Notes: a model not told the origin generated them from the letters alone. Counted from the first letter of the stretch, positions 18,088-27,775 are shown. The stretch is DNA of 64,000 bases from Pseudomonas sp. Au-Pse12 (GCF_021341665.1 NZ_JAJTTH010000003.1:645626-709625), one strand, 5' to 3'. Translations and numbers: made by a program.

Positions 18088-18834
18088 ATGAATTACAACT
18101 GGGACTGGGGCGTGTTCTTCAAGTCCACCGGCGTGGGCAGCGAGACCTATCTCGACTGGTTCATCACCGGCCTGGGCTGGACCATCGCCATCGCCGTGGT
18201 GGCCTGGATCATCGCGCTGCTGCTGGGCTCGATCCTCGGCGTCATGCGCACCGTGCCGAACCGTCTGGTGTCGGGCATCGCCACCGTCTACGTGGAGATC
18301 TTCCGTAACGTGCCGCTGCTGGTGCAGCTGTTCATCTGGTACTTCCTGGTGCCGGACCTGCTGCCGGAAAACCTCCAGGAGTGGTACAAGCAGGACCTCA
18401 ACCCGACCACCTCGGCCTACCTGAGCGTCGTCGTGTGCCTGGGCCTGTTCACCGCCGCGCGGGTCTGCGAACAGGTACGTACCGGCATCCAGGCCCTGCC
18501 CCGCGGCCAGGAATCCGCCGCGCGCGCCATGGGCTTCTCGCTGCCGCAGATCTACTGGAACGTGCTGCTGCCCCAGGCCTACCGGATCATCATTCCACCG
18601 CTCACCTCGGAATTTCTCAACGTCTTCAAGAACTCCTCCGTGGCATCCCTGATCGGCCTCATGGAGTTGCTGGCCCAGACCAAGCAGACCGCCGAGTTCT
18701 CGGCCAACCTGTTCGAGGCCTTCACCCTGGCTACCCTGATCTACTTCACCCTGAACATGAGCCTGATGCTGCTGATGCGCCTGGTGGAGAAGAAAGTGTC
18801 GGTCCCCGGCCTGATCTCCGTGGGAGGTAAATAA
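18088..18834 (+). CDS. aatQ: Glutamate/aspartate ABC transporter permease, first subunit
   Basis: A 248-residue inner-membrane permease of the polar amino acid (HisMQ-type) family. Several hydrophobic helices are visible (about residues 26-52, 68-90, 108-122, 190-235). The ATPase-coupling EAA loop is EQVRTGIQALPRGQESAARAMG with the conserved glycine, followed by LPQAYRIIIPPLTSEF. Ends in TAATG overlap with aatM, showing tight coupling. Confidence 0.94.
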   Translation: MNYNWDWGVFFKSTGVGSETYLDWFITGLGWTIAIAVVAWIIALLLGSILGVMRTVPNRLVSGIATVYVEIFRNVPLLVQLFIWYFLVPDLLPENLQEWYKQDLNPTTSAYLSVVVCLGLFTAARVCEQVRTGIQALPRGQESAARAMGFSLPQIYWNVLLPQAYRIIIPPLTSEFLNVFKNSSVASLIGLMELLAQTKQTAEFSANLFEAFTLATLIYFTLNMSLMLLMRLVEKKVSVPGLISVGGK

Positions 18835-19501
18835 TGGAATTCGACTTCTCGGGCATCATCCCGGCCATTCCCGGCCTGTGGAACGGCATGTTGATGACCC
18901 TCAAGCTGATGGTCATGGGCGTGGTCGGCGGGATCATCCTCGGCACCTTGCTGGCCTTGATGCGCTTGTCCCACAACAAGCTGCTGTCGAACCTGGCCGG
19001 CGCCTACGTCAACTACTTCCGCTCGATCCCGCTGCTGCTGGTGATCACCTGGTTCTACCTGGCGGTGCCTTTCGTGCTGCGCTGGATCACTGGCGAAGAC
19101 ACCCCGATCGGCGCGTTCACCTCGTGCATCGTGGCCTTCATGATGTTCGAAGCGGCGTACTTCTGCGAAATCGTCCGTGCCGGCGTGCAGTCCATTCCCA
19201 AGGGCCAGATGGGCGCAGCCCAGGCACTGGGCATGAGCTACGGCCAGACCATGCGCCTGATCATCCTGCCCCAGGCGTTTCGCAAGATGACCCCGCTGCT
19301 GCTGCAGCAGAGCATCATCCTGTTCCAGGACACCTCCCTGGTGTACACCGTGGGCCTGGTGGACTTCCTCAACGCCTCGCGTTCCAGCGGCGACATCATC
19401 GGCCGCTCCAATGAATTCCTGATCATCGCTGGTCTGGTCTATTTCACAATCAGCTTTGCCGCCTCGCTGCTGGTCAAGCGTCTGCAAAAAAGGTTCGCCG
19501 T

Positions 19502-19505
<4 letters not shown>
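18834..19505 (+). CDS. aatM: Glutamate/aspartate ABC transporter permease, second subunit
   Basis: A 223-residue partner permease forming a heterodimer with AatQ. The EAA loop reads [22 protein letters not shown], followed by [15 protein letters not shown]. Its start overlaps the aatQ stop by one base and its stop overlaps the aatP start by three to four bases, so the three genes are translated together. Confidence 0.94.
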
Positions 19506-20236
<731 letters not shown>

Positions 20237-20246
20237 ACCTGTGCTT

Positions 20247-20335
20247 CTGTAGGAGCCGGCTGGCCGGCGAAGGGGACGCACCTGGCTCCCCTATCGCCAG
20301 GGTCGCCCTCTTCGCCGGCCGGCCGGCTCCTATGG
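20247..20335. repeat. Inverted REP pair between aatP and aauS
   Basis: GTAGGAGCCGGCTGGCCGGC (from about 20249) and its inverted copy GCCGGCCGGCCGGCTCCTA (ending about 20332) flank a roughly 35-bp spacer. The structure resembles a REPIN and could protect the 3' end of the aat message. Confidence 0.75.
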
Positions 20336-20368
20336 ACACCGCACAGTGGTTGACCCAAGGCATCTGTG

Positions 20369-22270
20369 ATGAAATGCGACCCCACTCTCTATCGCGCCGC
20401 GCCGCCATCACTTGCCGTGAAACCCCGTCTGATCCGCCATCTGTTCCTGCCGCCCCTGGTCATCCTGCTGATGATCGGCCTGGGTTACGTCGGCTTCTGG
20501 ATCAGCGAACACAACGGTATCCGCACCCTCAGTGAAAATGGCCAGCGCCAACTGGAGCTGCATGCCCGCGCCGTAGAAAGTGAAATCAGCAAGTACACCT
20601 ATCTGCCGAGCCTGCTGGAGCTGGAATCCAGTGTCTCCGAGCTGCTGGCCGATCCCTCGCCGGAACACCGGCAAACCGTCAATCAATACCTCGAAGGCCT
20701 GAACCGCCGCAGCCGCAGCCGCGCCATCTATGTCATGGACACCACCGGCCGCGTGCTGGCCACCAGCAACTGGCGCGACGTCGACAGTTACCTCGGCGAA
20801 GACCTGTCGTTCCGGGCCTATTACCAGAATGCCGTGCGCGGCCAGCCGGGCCGCTTCTACGGCATCGGCAGCACCAATGGCGAACCCGGCTACTACTTGG
20901 CCCATGGCCTGGAGGAGCAAGGCAAGATCATCGGCGTGGCGGTGGTCAAGGTACGCCTGGAAGCCCTGGAAGAGCGCTGGCAACGGGCTCGCCTGGAGGC
21001 TTTCGTCAGCGATGAGAACGGCATCATCATCCTCTCCAGCGACCCGGCGCGCCGCCTCAAGTCGGTTCGCCCGCTGAGCGACGACACCAAGGAGCGCCTG
21101 GCCCGCAGCCTGCAGTACTACTGGTTCCCTCTCAACGAACTGGAGCCCCTGGCTCGAGAGCGCCTGGCCGAAGGCGTGGAGAAGCTGACCTTCCCCGCCA
21201 ACACCGAACTGGTGTCCGACGAGCAGGCCATCAGCTACCTGTCACAGACCCGGCCCCTGAGCGACACGCCGTGGAATTTCACCCTGCTCACGCCCTTGCA
21301 GGACCTGCGCCGCGAAGCCATCAACCAGGGCATCCTGGTGGCCGTGGCCTTTGCCCTGGTGGCCTTTTTGCTGATCGCCTGGAATGAACGGCGCAAGGTC
21401 ATCGCCACCCGCCTGGCCGCCCGTGAAGCCCTGCAGGAAGCCAACAGCCAGTTGGAACGACGGATCACCGAACGCACCGCCGATCTGCGGGCCAGCAACG
21501 AGCGGCTCAAGGGTCAGATCCGCGAGCGCCGCCAGGCCGAGGAAACCCTGCGCCGGGCCCAGGATGAACTGGTCCAGGCCGGCAAGCTGGCGGCCATCGG
21601 CCAGATGTCCACCAGCATCGCCCACGAGTTGAACCAGCCGCTGGCGGCGCTGCGCACCTTGTCCGGCAACACCGTGCGCTTCCTCGAACGCGGCGCCCTG
21701 GACACCGCCAGCGCCAACCTCAAGACCATCAACGAACTGATCGACCGCATGGGCCGCATCACCGCCAGCCTGCGCTCCTTCGCCCGCCGCGGCGACGACC
21801 AGGGCCAGGCCAGCCTGGACAAGGCGGTGGACGCGGCCCTGCAGATCCTCAACGCGCGCATCGAACCCCTGCCCCTGCAACTGCACCGCGACTTTATCGA
21901 ACAGACCCTGCAGATCGACCAGACCCGCCTGGAGCAGATCCTGGTCAACCTGATCGGCAACGCCCTGGACGCCATGCAGGCGCAACCGGCGCCGCAATTG
22001 TGGCTGGAGGGCGAGTTCAGCGACGGCAAGTACCGCCTGCGGGTCCGCGACAACGGCCACGGCATCGATGCCGAAGCGCGCAAGCACCTGTTCGAACCCT
22101 TCTTCACCACCAAACCCGGCGAGCAGGGCCTGGGCCTCGGCCTGACCCTGTCCGCCAGCCTCGCCGCCGCCACCGGCGGCAGCCTGGGGGTGGAACACCC
22201 GGCAAGCGGCGGCACCGCCTTTGTCCTCAGCTTGCCCCTGGCAAGCCCCACTCAAGCCGAGCCGATATGA
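20369..22270 (+). CDS. aauS: Sensor histidine kinase for acidic amino acids (DctB-like)
   Basis: A 633-residue membrane sensor. Transmembrane helices at about 25-44 and 320-338 enclose a periplasmic double-PDC sensor domain as in DctB. A coiled coil (about 350-405) leads to the HisKA box with H419 in STSIAHELNQPLAALR, and the ATPase domain has NLIGNALDAM, DNGHGID, FFTTKPGEQGLGLGL. A GTG at 20366 sits one codon before ATG 20369. The stop overlaps the aauR start. It is expected to phosphorylate AauR in response to glutamate or aspartate. Confidence 0.92.
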   Translation: MKCDPTLYRAAPPSLAVKPRLIRHLFLPPLVILLMIGLGYVGFWISEHNGIRTLSENGQRQLELHARAVESEISKYTYLPSLLELESSVSELLADPSPEHRQTVNQYLEGLNRRSRSRAIYVMDTTGRVLATSNWRDVDSYLGEDLSFRAYYQNAVRGQPGRFYGIGSTNGEPGYYLAHGLEEQGKIIGVAVVKVRLEALEERWQRARLEAFVSDENGIIILSSDPARRLKSVRPLSDDTKERLARSLQYYWFPLNELEPLARERLAEGVEKLTFPANTELVSDEQAISYLSQTRPLSDTPWNFTLLTPLQDLRREAINQGILVAVAFALVAFLLIAWNERRKVIATRLAAREALQEANSQLERRITERTADLRASNERLKGQIRERRQAEETLRRAQDELVQAGKLAAIGQMSTSIAHELNQPLAALRTLSGNTVRFLERGALDTASANLKTINELIDRMGRITASLRSFARRGDDQGQASLDKAVDAALQILNARIEPLPLQLHRDFIEQTLQIDQTRLEQILVNLIGNALDAMQAQPAPQLWLEGEFSDGKYRLRVRDNGHGIDAEARKHLFEPFFTTKPGEQGLGLGLTLSASLAAATGGSLGVEHPASGGTAFVLSLPLASPTQAEPI

Positions 22271-23592
22271 ACAACGAGCTGACCGTGCTGATCGTCGAAG
22301 ACGACCCCCATGTCCTGCTGGGTTGCCAACAGGCCCTGGCCCTGGAAGACATTCCCTGCATCGGCGTGGGTAGCGCCGAAGAAGCCCTGGCCCAGGTCGG
22401 TGAAAACTTTCCCGGCATCGTGGTCAGTGACATCCGCCTGCCAGGCATCGACGGCCTGGAACTGCTGAACCGCCTCAAGGCCCTCGACCGCAGCCTGCCG
22501 GTGGTGCTGATCACCGGCCACGGCGACATTTCCATGGCCGTCGGCGCCATGCAGAAAGGCGCCTACGACTTCATGGAGAAACCCTTCTCCCCCGAGCGCC
22601 TGGTGGACGTGGCCCGCCGTGCCCTGGAACAACGGGGCCTGGCCCGCGAAGTGACCTCGCTGCGCCGGCAGCTGGCCGAGCGCAATTCCCTGGAAGGACG
22701 GATCATCGGTCGCTCGCCGGCCATGCAGAACCTGCGGGAGTTGATCGCCAACGTCGCCGATACGTCGGCCAACGTGCTGATCGAAGGCGAGACCGGCACC
22801 GGCAAGGAACTGGTCGCCCGCTGCCTGCACGACTTCAGCCGGCGCCACCAGCAGCAGTTCGTTGCCCTGAACTGCGGCGGCCTGCCGGAAAACCTCTTCG
22901 AGAGCGAAATCTTCGGCCACGAGGCCAACGCCTTCACCGGCGCCGGCAAGCGGCGCATCGGCAAGATCGAACACGCCCATCAGGGCACGCTGTTCCTCGA
23001 CGAAGTGGAAAGCATGCCGATCAACCTGCAGATCAAACTCTTGCGAGTGCTGCAGGAGCGCACCCTGGAACGCCTGGGTTCGAACCAGAGCGTGGCCGTC
23101 GACTGCCGGGTGATTGCCGCCACCAAGTCGGACCTGGACGAAATGAGCCGGGCCAAGGCGTTTCGCAGCGACCTGTACTACCGCCTCAACGTGGTGACCC
23201 TGGAACTGCCGCCCTTGCGCGAACGCCGCGAAGACATCCTGCAGTTGTTCGAACACTTCCTGCAGCAATCGTCCCTGCGCTTTGACCGCGTGGCACCGGA
23301 GTTGGACAACCAGACCCTGTCGACCCTCATGAGCCACGACTGGCCGGGCAATGTGCGCGAACTGCGCAACGTCGCCGAACGTTTCGCACTCGGCTTGCCG
23401 GCGTTCAAGAAAACCGGCGGCAGCGCGGCCCAGGGGCTGGGGTTTGCCGAGGCCGTGGAAGCCTTCGAACGCAACCTGTTGAACGATGCCTTGCAGCGCA
23501 GCGGCGGCAACCTGACCCAGGCCAGCCAGGAGCTGGGCATGGCCAAGACCACGCTGTTCGACAAGGTCAAGAAGTACGGCCTTAGCCACTAA
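22267..23592 (+). CDS. aauR: Sigma-54-dependent response regulator for acidic amino acid uptake
   Basis: A 441-residue NtrC/DctD-class activator: receiver with phospho-acceptor D55 in VVSDIRLPG, AAA+ domain with Walker A GETGTGKE (174-181) and LFLDEVE Walker B, and a C-terminal Fis-type helix-turn-helix (about 410-437, NLTQASQELGMAKTTLFDKVK). The sigma-54 contact loop reads NAFTGA (221-226) instead of GAFTGA. Two matching boxes and a sigma-54 promoter lie upstream of aatJ. Start set by the ATGA overlap with aauS rather than the longer open frame. Confidence 0.92.
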   Translation: MNNELTVLIVEDDPHVLLGCQQALALEDIPCIGVGSAEEALAQVGENFPGIVVSDIRLPGIDGLELLNRLKALDRSLPVVLITGHGDISMAVGAMQKGAYDFMEKPFSPERLVDVARRALEQRGLAREVTSLRRQLAERNSLEGRIIGRSPAMQNLRELIANVADTSANVLIEGETGTGKELVARCLHDFSRRHQQQFVALNCGGLPENLFESEIFGHEANAFTGAGKRRIGKIEHAHQGTLFLDEVESMPINLQIKLLRVLQERTLERLGSNQSVAVDCRVIAATKSDLDEMSRAKAFRSDLYYRLNVVTLELPPLRERREDILQLFEHFLQQSSLRFDRVAPELDNQTLSTLMSHDWPGNVRELRNVAERFALGLPAFKKTGGSAAQGLGFAEAVEAFERNLLNDALQRSGGNLTQASQELGMAKTTLFDKVKKYGLSH

Positions 23593-23610
23593 CCCAAGGC
23601 GCAATCAACC

Positions 23611-23949
23611 ATGGATCTCGTATTGAAGGCCGCCCTGGGCGCGGCGGTGGTGGTGATTCTGGCGGCCCTGGCCAAGACCCGGAACTACTACATCGCCGGG
23701 CTGGTGCCGCTGTTCCCGACCTTTGCCCTGATCGCCCACTACATCGTCGGCAAGGGCCGTTCGCTCGACGACCTGAAGACCACCATCCTGTTCGGCATGT
23801 GGTCGATCATTCCCTACTTCGTCTACCTGGCGACCCTCTATGTGATGGTCGACCGCCTGCGCCTGGAAGCCTCCCTGGCGGTGGCCGCCGTGGCCTGGCT
23901 GATAGCCGCGACGATCCTGGTCAGCGTCTGGGTGCGCCTCCACGCCTGA
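23611..23949 (+). CDS. glpM: GlpM-family inner-membrane protein
   Basis: A 112-residue hydrophobic protein with about four membrane helices and the conserved segment TRNYYIAGLVPLFPTFALIAHYIVG. GlpM was described in P. aeruginosa next to glpD and affects alginate production; its biochemical role is not known. Here it lies after aauR rather than beside glpD, so the locus has been rearranged relative to that species. The gene starts 18 bp behind aauR and may be cotranscribed. Confidence 0.85.
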   Translation: MDLVLKAALGAAVVVILAALAKTRNYYIAGLVPLFPTFALIAHYIVGKGRSLDDLKTTILFGMWSIIPYFVYLATLYVMVDRLRLEASLAVAAVAWLIAATILVSVWVRLHA

Positions 23950-23962
23950 GGCCCTGCCCTTT

Positions 23963-23988
23963 CTGTAGGAGCGAGCTTGCTCGCGAAG
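23963..23988 (+). repeat. REP element after glpM
   Basis: GTAGGAGCGAGCTTGCTCGC is a single palindromic REP of a GAGCTTGCTC variant. Confidence 0.7.
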
Positions 23989-24115
23989 CCGGCGCCGCGG
24001 TCTGTCGCCGGCCACCCTGGCCCGACCCTTGCATTTACCCGGCAAAGCCCATCCAGCCTGCGTTTAAGCACTATCACGCCGTTTCTGGAGGGCGCTGCCA
24101 TGGGTAAAGAACACC

Positions 24116-25036
24116 TTGAATATCTTAGATCTCGACCACAGCCTGACCGCCCAGGAGCCGATCATGCGGCGCCTGAAAAGCGGCCAGGCGCGGCGTCTCG
24201 ACCTGCTGGACCTGGGCCCCAAGCTGCGCCTGTGGTCCACCGAACGCACCTACCGCCACTTCACCGAGCGCCTGCGCCAGCGTCCCCGGCACAGCGGCCC
24301 GCAGCCGGAAATCTTCTTTGTCGGCTCCGGTGACTATCACCACCTGACCCCGGCCTTCCTCGGCGACCTCAAGGAGCCGGTGAGCCTGATTCACTTCGAC
24401 AACCACCCGGACTGGGTACGCCTGGCCCCGCGCCGGCACTGCGGTTCCTGGGTCAACCGGGCGCTGAAGCTGCCGAACATCCAGCGCATCGTCACCCTCG
24501 GCCCGTGCAGCGAAGACCTGCACAACCCGCAGTTGCGCGGCGGCAATGTCAGCGCCCTGAAGCACGGCAAGCTGCAACTGTTTCCCTGGCAGCACGCGCC
24601 GTCCAAGGTCTGGGGGCGGGTCGGCGATGGCGCCGGGCACCAGCAACAGGAAAACCACCTGCACTGGCGCAACCTGGCGGAGCTGGACTGGCAGGCCTTC
24701 CTCGAACAAATGATCGACAGCCTGCCCACCGAGGCGGTGTGGATCACCATCGACAAGGATGTGCTGGCCAGCGAGGACGCCGCCACCAATTGGGACCAGG
24801 GCGGCATGCGCCTGAGCCACCTGCTGCAGGCCCTGTGCGCACTGGCCGCACGCAAGCGGATCGTCGGCATCGACGTCTGCGGCGAATTCGCCAAGCCGGC
24901 CTTCAGCAACGCCTTCAAACGCTGGGAAGCCAAATCCGACCAGCCCCCAGCCGAGCGCTGGAGCCAGGACGACCTGTTGCGCAACTCAGTGACCAATGAA
25001 GCCCTGATTTCGCTGTTCGAGGAGCTGTTTCCGTGA
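24116..25036 (+). CDS. Arginase/deacetylase-fold protein of unknown substrate
   Basis: A 306-residue protein with a metal-binding HFDNHPDW motif (H93, D95, H97, D99) and a second cluster TIDKDVLASED (about 207-217), the two metal motifs of the ureohydrolase/arginase fold in a variant form (DNHPD rather than DAHxD). It is therefore probably a Mn- or Zn-dependent hydrolase of a guanidino or amide compound, but I cannot name the substrate. In this frame the only start is TTG at 24116 with a poor ribosome binding site, whereas a perfect GGAGGG-N7-ATG (ATG 24100) lies one base out of frame. The stop overlaps the GTG of the next gene. Confidence 0.75.
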   Translation: MNILDLDHSLTAQEPIMRRLKSGQARRLDLLDLGPKLRLWSTERTYRHFTERLRQRPRHSGPQPEIFFVGSGDYHHLTPAFLGDLKEPVSLIHFDNHPDWVRLAPRRHCGSWVNRALKLPNIQRIVTLGPCSEDLHNPQLRGGNVSALKHGKLQLFPWQHAPSKVWGRVGDGAGHQQQENHLHWRNLAELDWQAFLEQMIDSLPTEAVWITIDKDVLASEDAATNWDQGGMRLSHLLQALCALAARKRIVGIDVCGEFAKPAFSNAFKRWEAKSDQPPAERWSQDDLLRNSVTNEALISLFEELFP

Positions 25037-25407
25037 CCCTGACTGTTGTTCTGCTGGTGGCCTTTTCGATTCTCCTGGACGTGATCGGCCAGCTCTGTTT
25101 CAAGCTCGGCCTGGACCGCCTGCCGGAGCTGGAAGGCGGTTTTCGCCTGAACGCGTTCTGGGGCCAGGTGTTCAACGCACCCCTGCTGTGGTGTGGCATC
25201 GGCGCCTATGCGATCGAGTTTTTCGTCTGGCTCGAAGCCCTGTCCCGGGCCCCCCTGAGCCTGCTGTTCCCGGCTGCGGCCCTGGCCTATTGCGGCGTGG
25301 TACTGGCGGGCAAGGTGGTGCTGGGCGAGACCGTCAGCCGTCGTCGCTGGCTGGGCACCCTGGTGATCACCGCCGGGGTGATGCTGGTCTGCGTGGCCAG
25401 TACCTGA
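25033..25407 (+). CDS. Small four-helix membrane protein (EamA/SMR-like half transporter)
   Basis: A 124-residue protein with four hydrophobic helices (about 4-22, 50-70, 75-95, 103-122). ALSRAPLSLLFPAAALAYCGVVLAGKVVLGE is the type of helix 3-loop-helix 4 seen in EamA and SMR families, where a dimer forms the transporter. It starts at a GTG overlapping the stop of the arginase-fold gene, so the two products are made together. Substrate unknown; neighbouring arginase-like enzyme suggests a cationic nitrogen compound, which is inference only. Confidence 0.7.
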   Translation: MTLTVVLLVAFSILLDVIGQLCFKLGLDRLPELEGGFRLNAFWGQVFNAPLLWCGIGAYAIEFFVWLEALSRAPLSLLFPAAALAYCGVVLAGKVVLGETVSRRRWLGTLVITAGVMLVCVAST

Positions 25408-25438
25408 GCCTTATTCAACGAATAGAAGGAAGCGTTTC

Positions 25439-25840
25439 ATGAGTTCCAATACCTCCCACGGCTGGCTGCACGAGCGTCTGGGCACCGTCGTGCTCTGGGC
25501 CCTGCTGATCGGCTTCGAGAGCGCCGGGCAGATCGCCACCAAGGTCGGTGGCGACCAGTTGGGCCAGATGGATTTCAACCTGCAATGGCTGGCGGCGGTG
25601 GCGGTCAATCCCGGCGTACTGATGGCGATTGCCTGCTACATCGGCGCGTTTTTCGTGTGGATGCTGATCCTGCGTCGCAGCAGCCTGTCCCTGGCCTTCC
25701 CCTTGAGCTCCCTGGTGTTCGTGGTGGTGCTGCTGGGGTCGTGGCTGGGCCTGGGCGAGCAGATCAGCCTGCTGCACTGGGTCGGCGTCTTCGTGATCAT
25801 TGGCGGGATTGCCCTCCTGGCGGAGGGTGAAGAAGCCTGA
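25439..25840 (+). CDS. Second EamA/SMR-like small membrane protein
   Basis: A 133-residue four-helix protein with the same architecture as the gene before it (RSSLSLAFPLSSLVFVVVLLGSWLGLGEQI parallels the helix 3-4 region of its neighbour). Good ribosome binding site AGAAGGAAG. Two different adjacent SMR-type subunits commonly act as a heterodimer (as in MdtIJ or ArnEF), so this is likely the partner of the previous product. Confidence 0.7.
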   Translation: MSSNTSHGWLHERLGTVVLWALLIGFESAGQIATKVGGDQLGQMDFNLQWLAAVAVNPGVLMAIACYIGAFFVWMLILRRSSLSLAFPLSSLVFVVVLLGSWLGLGEQISLLHWVGVFVIIGGIALLAEGEEA

Positions 25841-25846
25841 AGGCCT

Positions 25847-25919
25847 CTTCGCTGGCAAGCCCGCTCCTACCGCTGGAAATAGGCGTTGTGCCCTTGTAGG
25901 CGCCGGCTTGCCGCAGAGG
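25847..25919. repeat. Inverted REP pair
   Basis: CTTCGCTGGCAAGCCCGCTC (about 25847-25866) and GTAGGCGCCGGCTTGCCGC (about 25896-25914) are inverted REP copies at the convergent end of the transporter genes and the desaturase. Confidence 0.65.
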
Positions 25920-25929
25920 TCATGCCTGC

Positions 25930-26796
25930 TCAGGCCTTGCGGTGGGACACCAGAAAGCCCAGGCCGTGGGACACGGGAATCACTTTCACCCCCGCCGCCC
26001 GCTGCTGCTCGCGAATCTCGCGGTGGAAGGCCTTGACCTGGGTCCAGTGCATCTTCGGCCGGTAGTGATGCTCGGCGTGATAGCCGTTGTTCATCCAGAT
26101 CAGGTTGTACAGCGGGCTGTAGGAACTCACGCCCCAGGCAATCGGCAGGTCGGGATTGCCCCCCAGATGCTCGTAGTAGCCATTGAGCGAAGACAACGAC
26201 TGCCCCAGGTACCAGAACGGCAGCAGCACCAGTACCGCGTGCCAGTCATACAGCGCCAGCGCCAGGTAGAAGGCCACGGTGACGCCGATCTCCACCTTCA
26301 CCCAGCGGGCATCGTCAGGCCGCTTGCGCTGCATTTCCTGGTAGATCTCCTTGGGGTCGTCACGGAAAAAACTCAGAAACGTGTAGGCCCAGGGGTTGTC
26401 CGGCTGGCCATCCTTGCCATGCAGGTAGATCGACAGCGGGTCGACGGTCTTGCCATTGGCGTCCGGCAGGTCGGAGTTGCCCCGGTGGTGGCGGTTGTGG
26501 ATGTCACGGTACAGGGTCTGGGAAAAACCTATGGTCACCGACAGCAGCAGATCGAAGGCACGGTTCATCCACCCGGGGGTGAAATAGGCGTTGTGGATCT
26601 GATTGTGGGAAATGCTGTTGATGCTCCAGGACAGGCTGATCGCATAGAGCAGCGCAGCCGGGAAGATGATCCACCAGGACAGCGCATGGAAATCCAGCAC
26701 CAGCCACAGCACAAAAGCGAAATGCGCCAGGGCCATGGTGATCGGGACCAGGTCCCAGAGGGAATAGGCGAGCAAGCGATAGGCGGGTCGAGCCAT
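25930..26796 (-). CDS. Membrane fatty acid desaturase
   Basis: A 288-residue integral membrane di-iron enzyme. The histidine boxes are HNQIH (in SISHNQIHN), HNRHH (DIHNRHHRGN) and HAEHH (NGYHAEHHYRP), and four hydrophobic segments flank them. Members introduce double bonds in acyl chains of membrane lipids using oxygen; position of the double bond cannot be predicted. The start at 26796 has AGGAAG upstream. It is 136 bp downstream of a minus-strand mipA-like gene; the spacer holds a weak REP-like GC hairpin. Confidence 0.85.
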   Translation of the reverse strand: MARPAYRLLAYSLWDLVPITMALAHFAFVLWLVLDFHALSWWIIFPAALLYAISLSWSINSISHNQIHNAYFTPGWMNRAFDLLLSVTIGFSQTLYRDIHNRHHRGNSDLPDANGKTVDPLSIYLHGKDGQPDNPWAYTFLSFFRDDPKEIYQEMQRKRPDDARWVKVEIGVTVAFYLALALYDWHAVLVLLPFWYLGQSLSSLNGYYEHLGGNPDLPIAWGVSSYSPLYNLIWMNNGYHAEHHYRPKMHWTQVKAFHREIREQQRAAGVKVIPVSHGLGFLVSHRKA

Positions 26797-26932
26797 GAAG
26801 CACTTCCTGAGAAATTGAGTTCATGGCGGCTATTGCAAAGGCCAGACCAGCTTTATCGAGTGAACACTGCGGCAGGTGCTCGCGTACGGCAGCGCAGGCC
26901 TTGTTGCAGCCTGCGGCAGCGGCTGCGGGGAC

Positions 26933-27703
26933 CTAGAACTTGTAGCTGATGGCGGTCTGGAACTGGCCCTGGTTGACCTCGCCCTTGTCCCGGACGATGG
27001 TGCTGTCCGCGGCGGAATTGACCAGGCGCGTCCAACTGGCACTGGTCACCAGCGCCCAGTTGTCCCCCAGGGGGAAATGGAAGTTCTGGCTCAGGGTGAA
27101 GTTCTGCATGCCACCGCTGGCGTTGTACTGGCCGATGCCGGAAGCCAGGGACTCCTTGGCGTCGACCCCGAAGAAGGTCTGGCTCTGGCGGCCATCGGCA
27201 AAGTGCAGGGTCAGGTTGTTGCTGCCAATGATGCCCAAGCCCAATGGGTAGCCGATCTCGCCGCCGACCTTGCCCAGCAAGCCCCCCTGGCCACCAGCGC
27301 CGCCCACCGCCTGGCCCACGGCGGCATACACCCGCCAGAAGTCGTCGGGGGCGTATTCGACGAAACCGCCGATATCGGCCATGTCACGGACATCGCGCAG
27401 GCCACGCAGCGCGCCGTCGGAATTGCGCCCCTGCAGGTAGTTGATGTACGGGCCGATGCTCAAACCATTGCTCTTGAAGGCATCCCAGGTCAGGCCATCG
27501 TCGCCGCTCAGGCTGACATCGCCCCAATCCAGGTCCATGTACGGCAACGGCACGGTGTCGTAGCTGCTGCCCGTGGGGTCGTGGGGTTGATAGCCAATGC
27601 CGAGTCCCAGTTCACCGGTGATGCCGGGGGCGGCCATGGCGCCACAGGCGAGGGTCAGGGACAGCAGGCCGGCCAGCAGGACCGGGGGAGAAAGCCTTGG
27701 CAT
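26933..27703 (-). CDS. MipA/OmpV-family outer membrane protein
   Basis: A 256-residue protein with a signal peptide (MPRLSPPVLL...AMA). Segments such as GPYINYLQGRNSD, MADIGGFVEY and FWRVYAAVGQAVGGAGGQGGLLG, and the C-terminal strand ending FQTAISYKF, fit the MipA/OmpV beta-barrel family. These proteins have been linked to murein-enzyme scaffolding (MipA) or to osmotic stress (OmpV); the role here is not known. The start at 27703 has AAGGA upstream. A much longer frame to 27820 has no support. Divergent from the sigma-54 operon to its right. Confidence 0.8.
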   Translation of the reverse strand: MPRLSPPVLLAGLLSLTLACGAMAAPGITGELGLGIGYQPHDPTGSSYDTVPLPYMDLDWGDVSLSGDDGLTWDAFKSNGLSIGPYINYLQGRNSDGALRGLRDVRDMADIGGFVEYAPDDFWRVYAAVGQAVGGAGGQGGLLGKVGGEIGYPLGLGIIGSNNLTLHFADGRQSQTFFGVDAKESLASGIGQYNASGGMQNFTLSQNFHFPLGDNWALVTSASWTRLVNSAADSTIVRDKGEVNQGQFQTAISYKF

Positions 27704-27775
27704 GAATGAGTTTCCTTGTCTGAACAGGCGCGCATCAATCACCAGAGCCGCCCTTGGGCGCAAGCACTGATGTTG

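Noticed and set aside
18075..18088. Second sigma-54 promoter directly before aatQ
   Set aside because: TGGCATTTTTTGG near 17960 lacks the GC at -12 with ten-base spacing, so only the promoter before aatJ is supported.
20247..20335. Factor-independent terminator after aatP
   Set aside because: The structure is an inverted REP pair without a T-run, so I list it as a repeat rather than a terminator.
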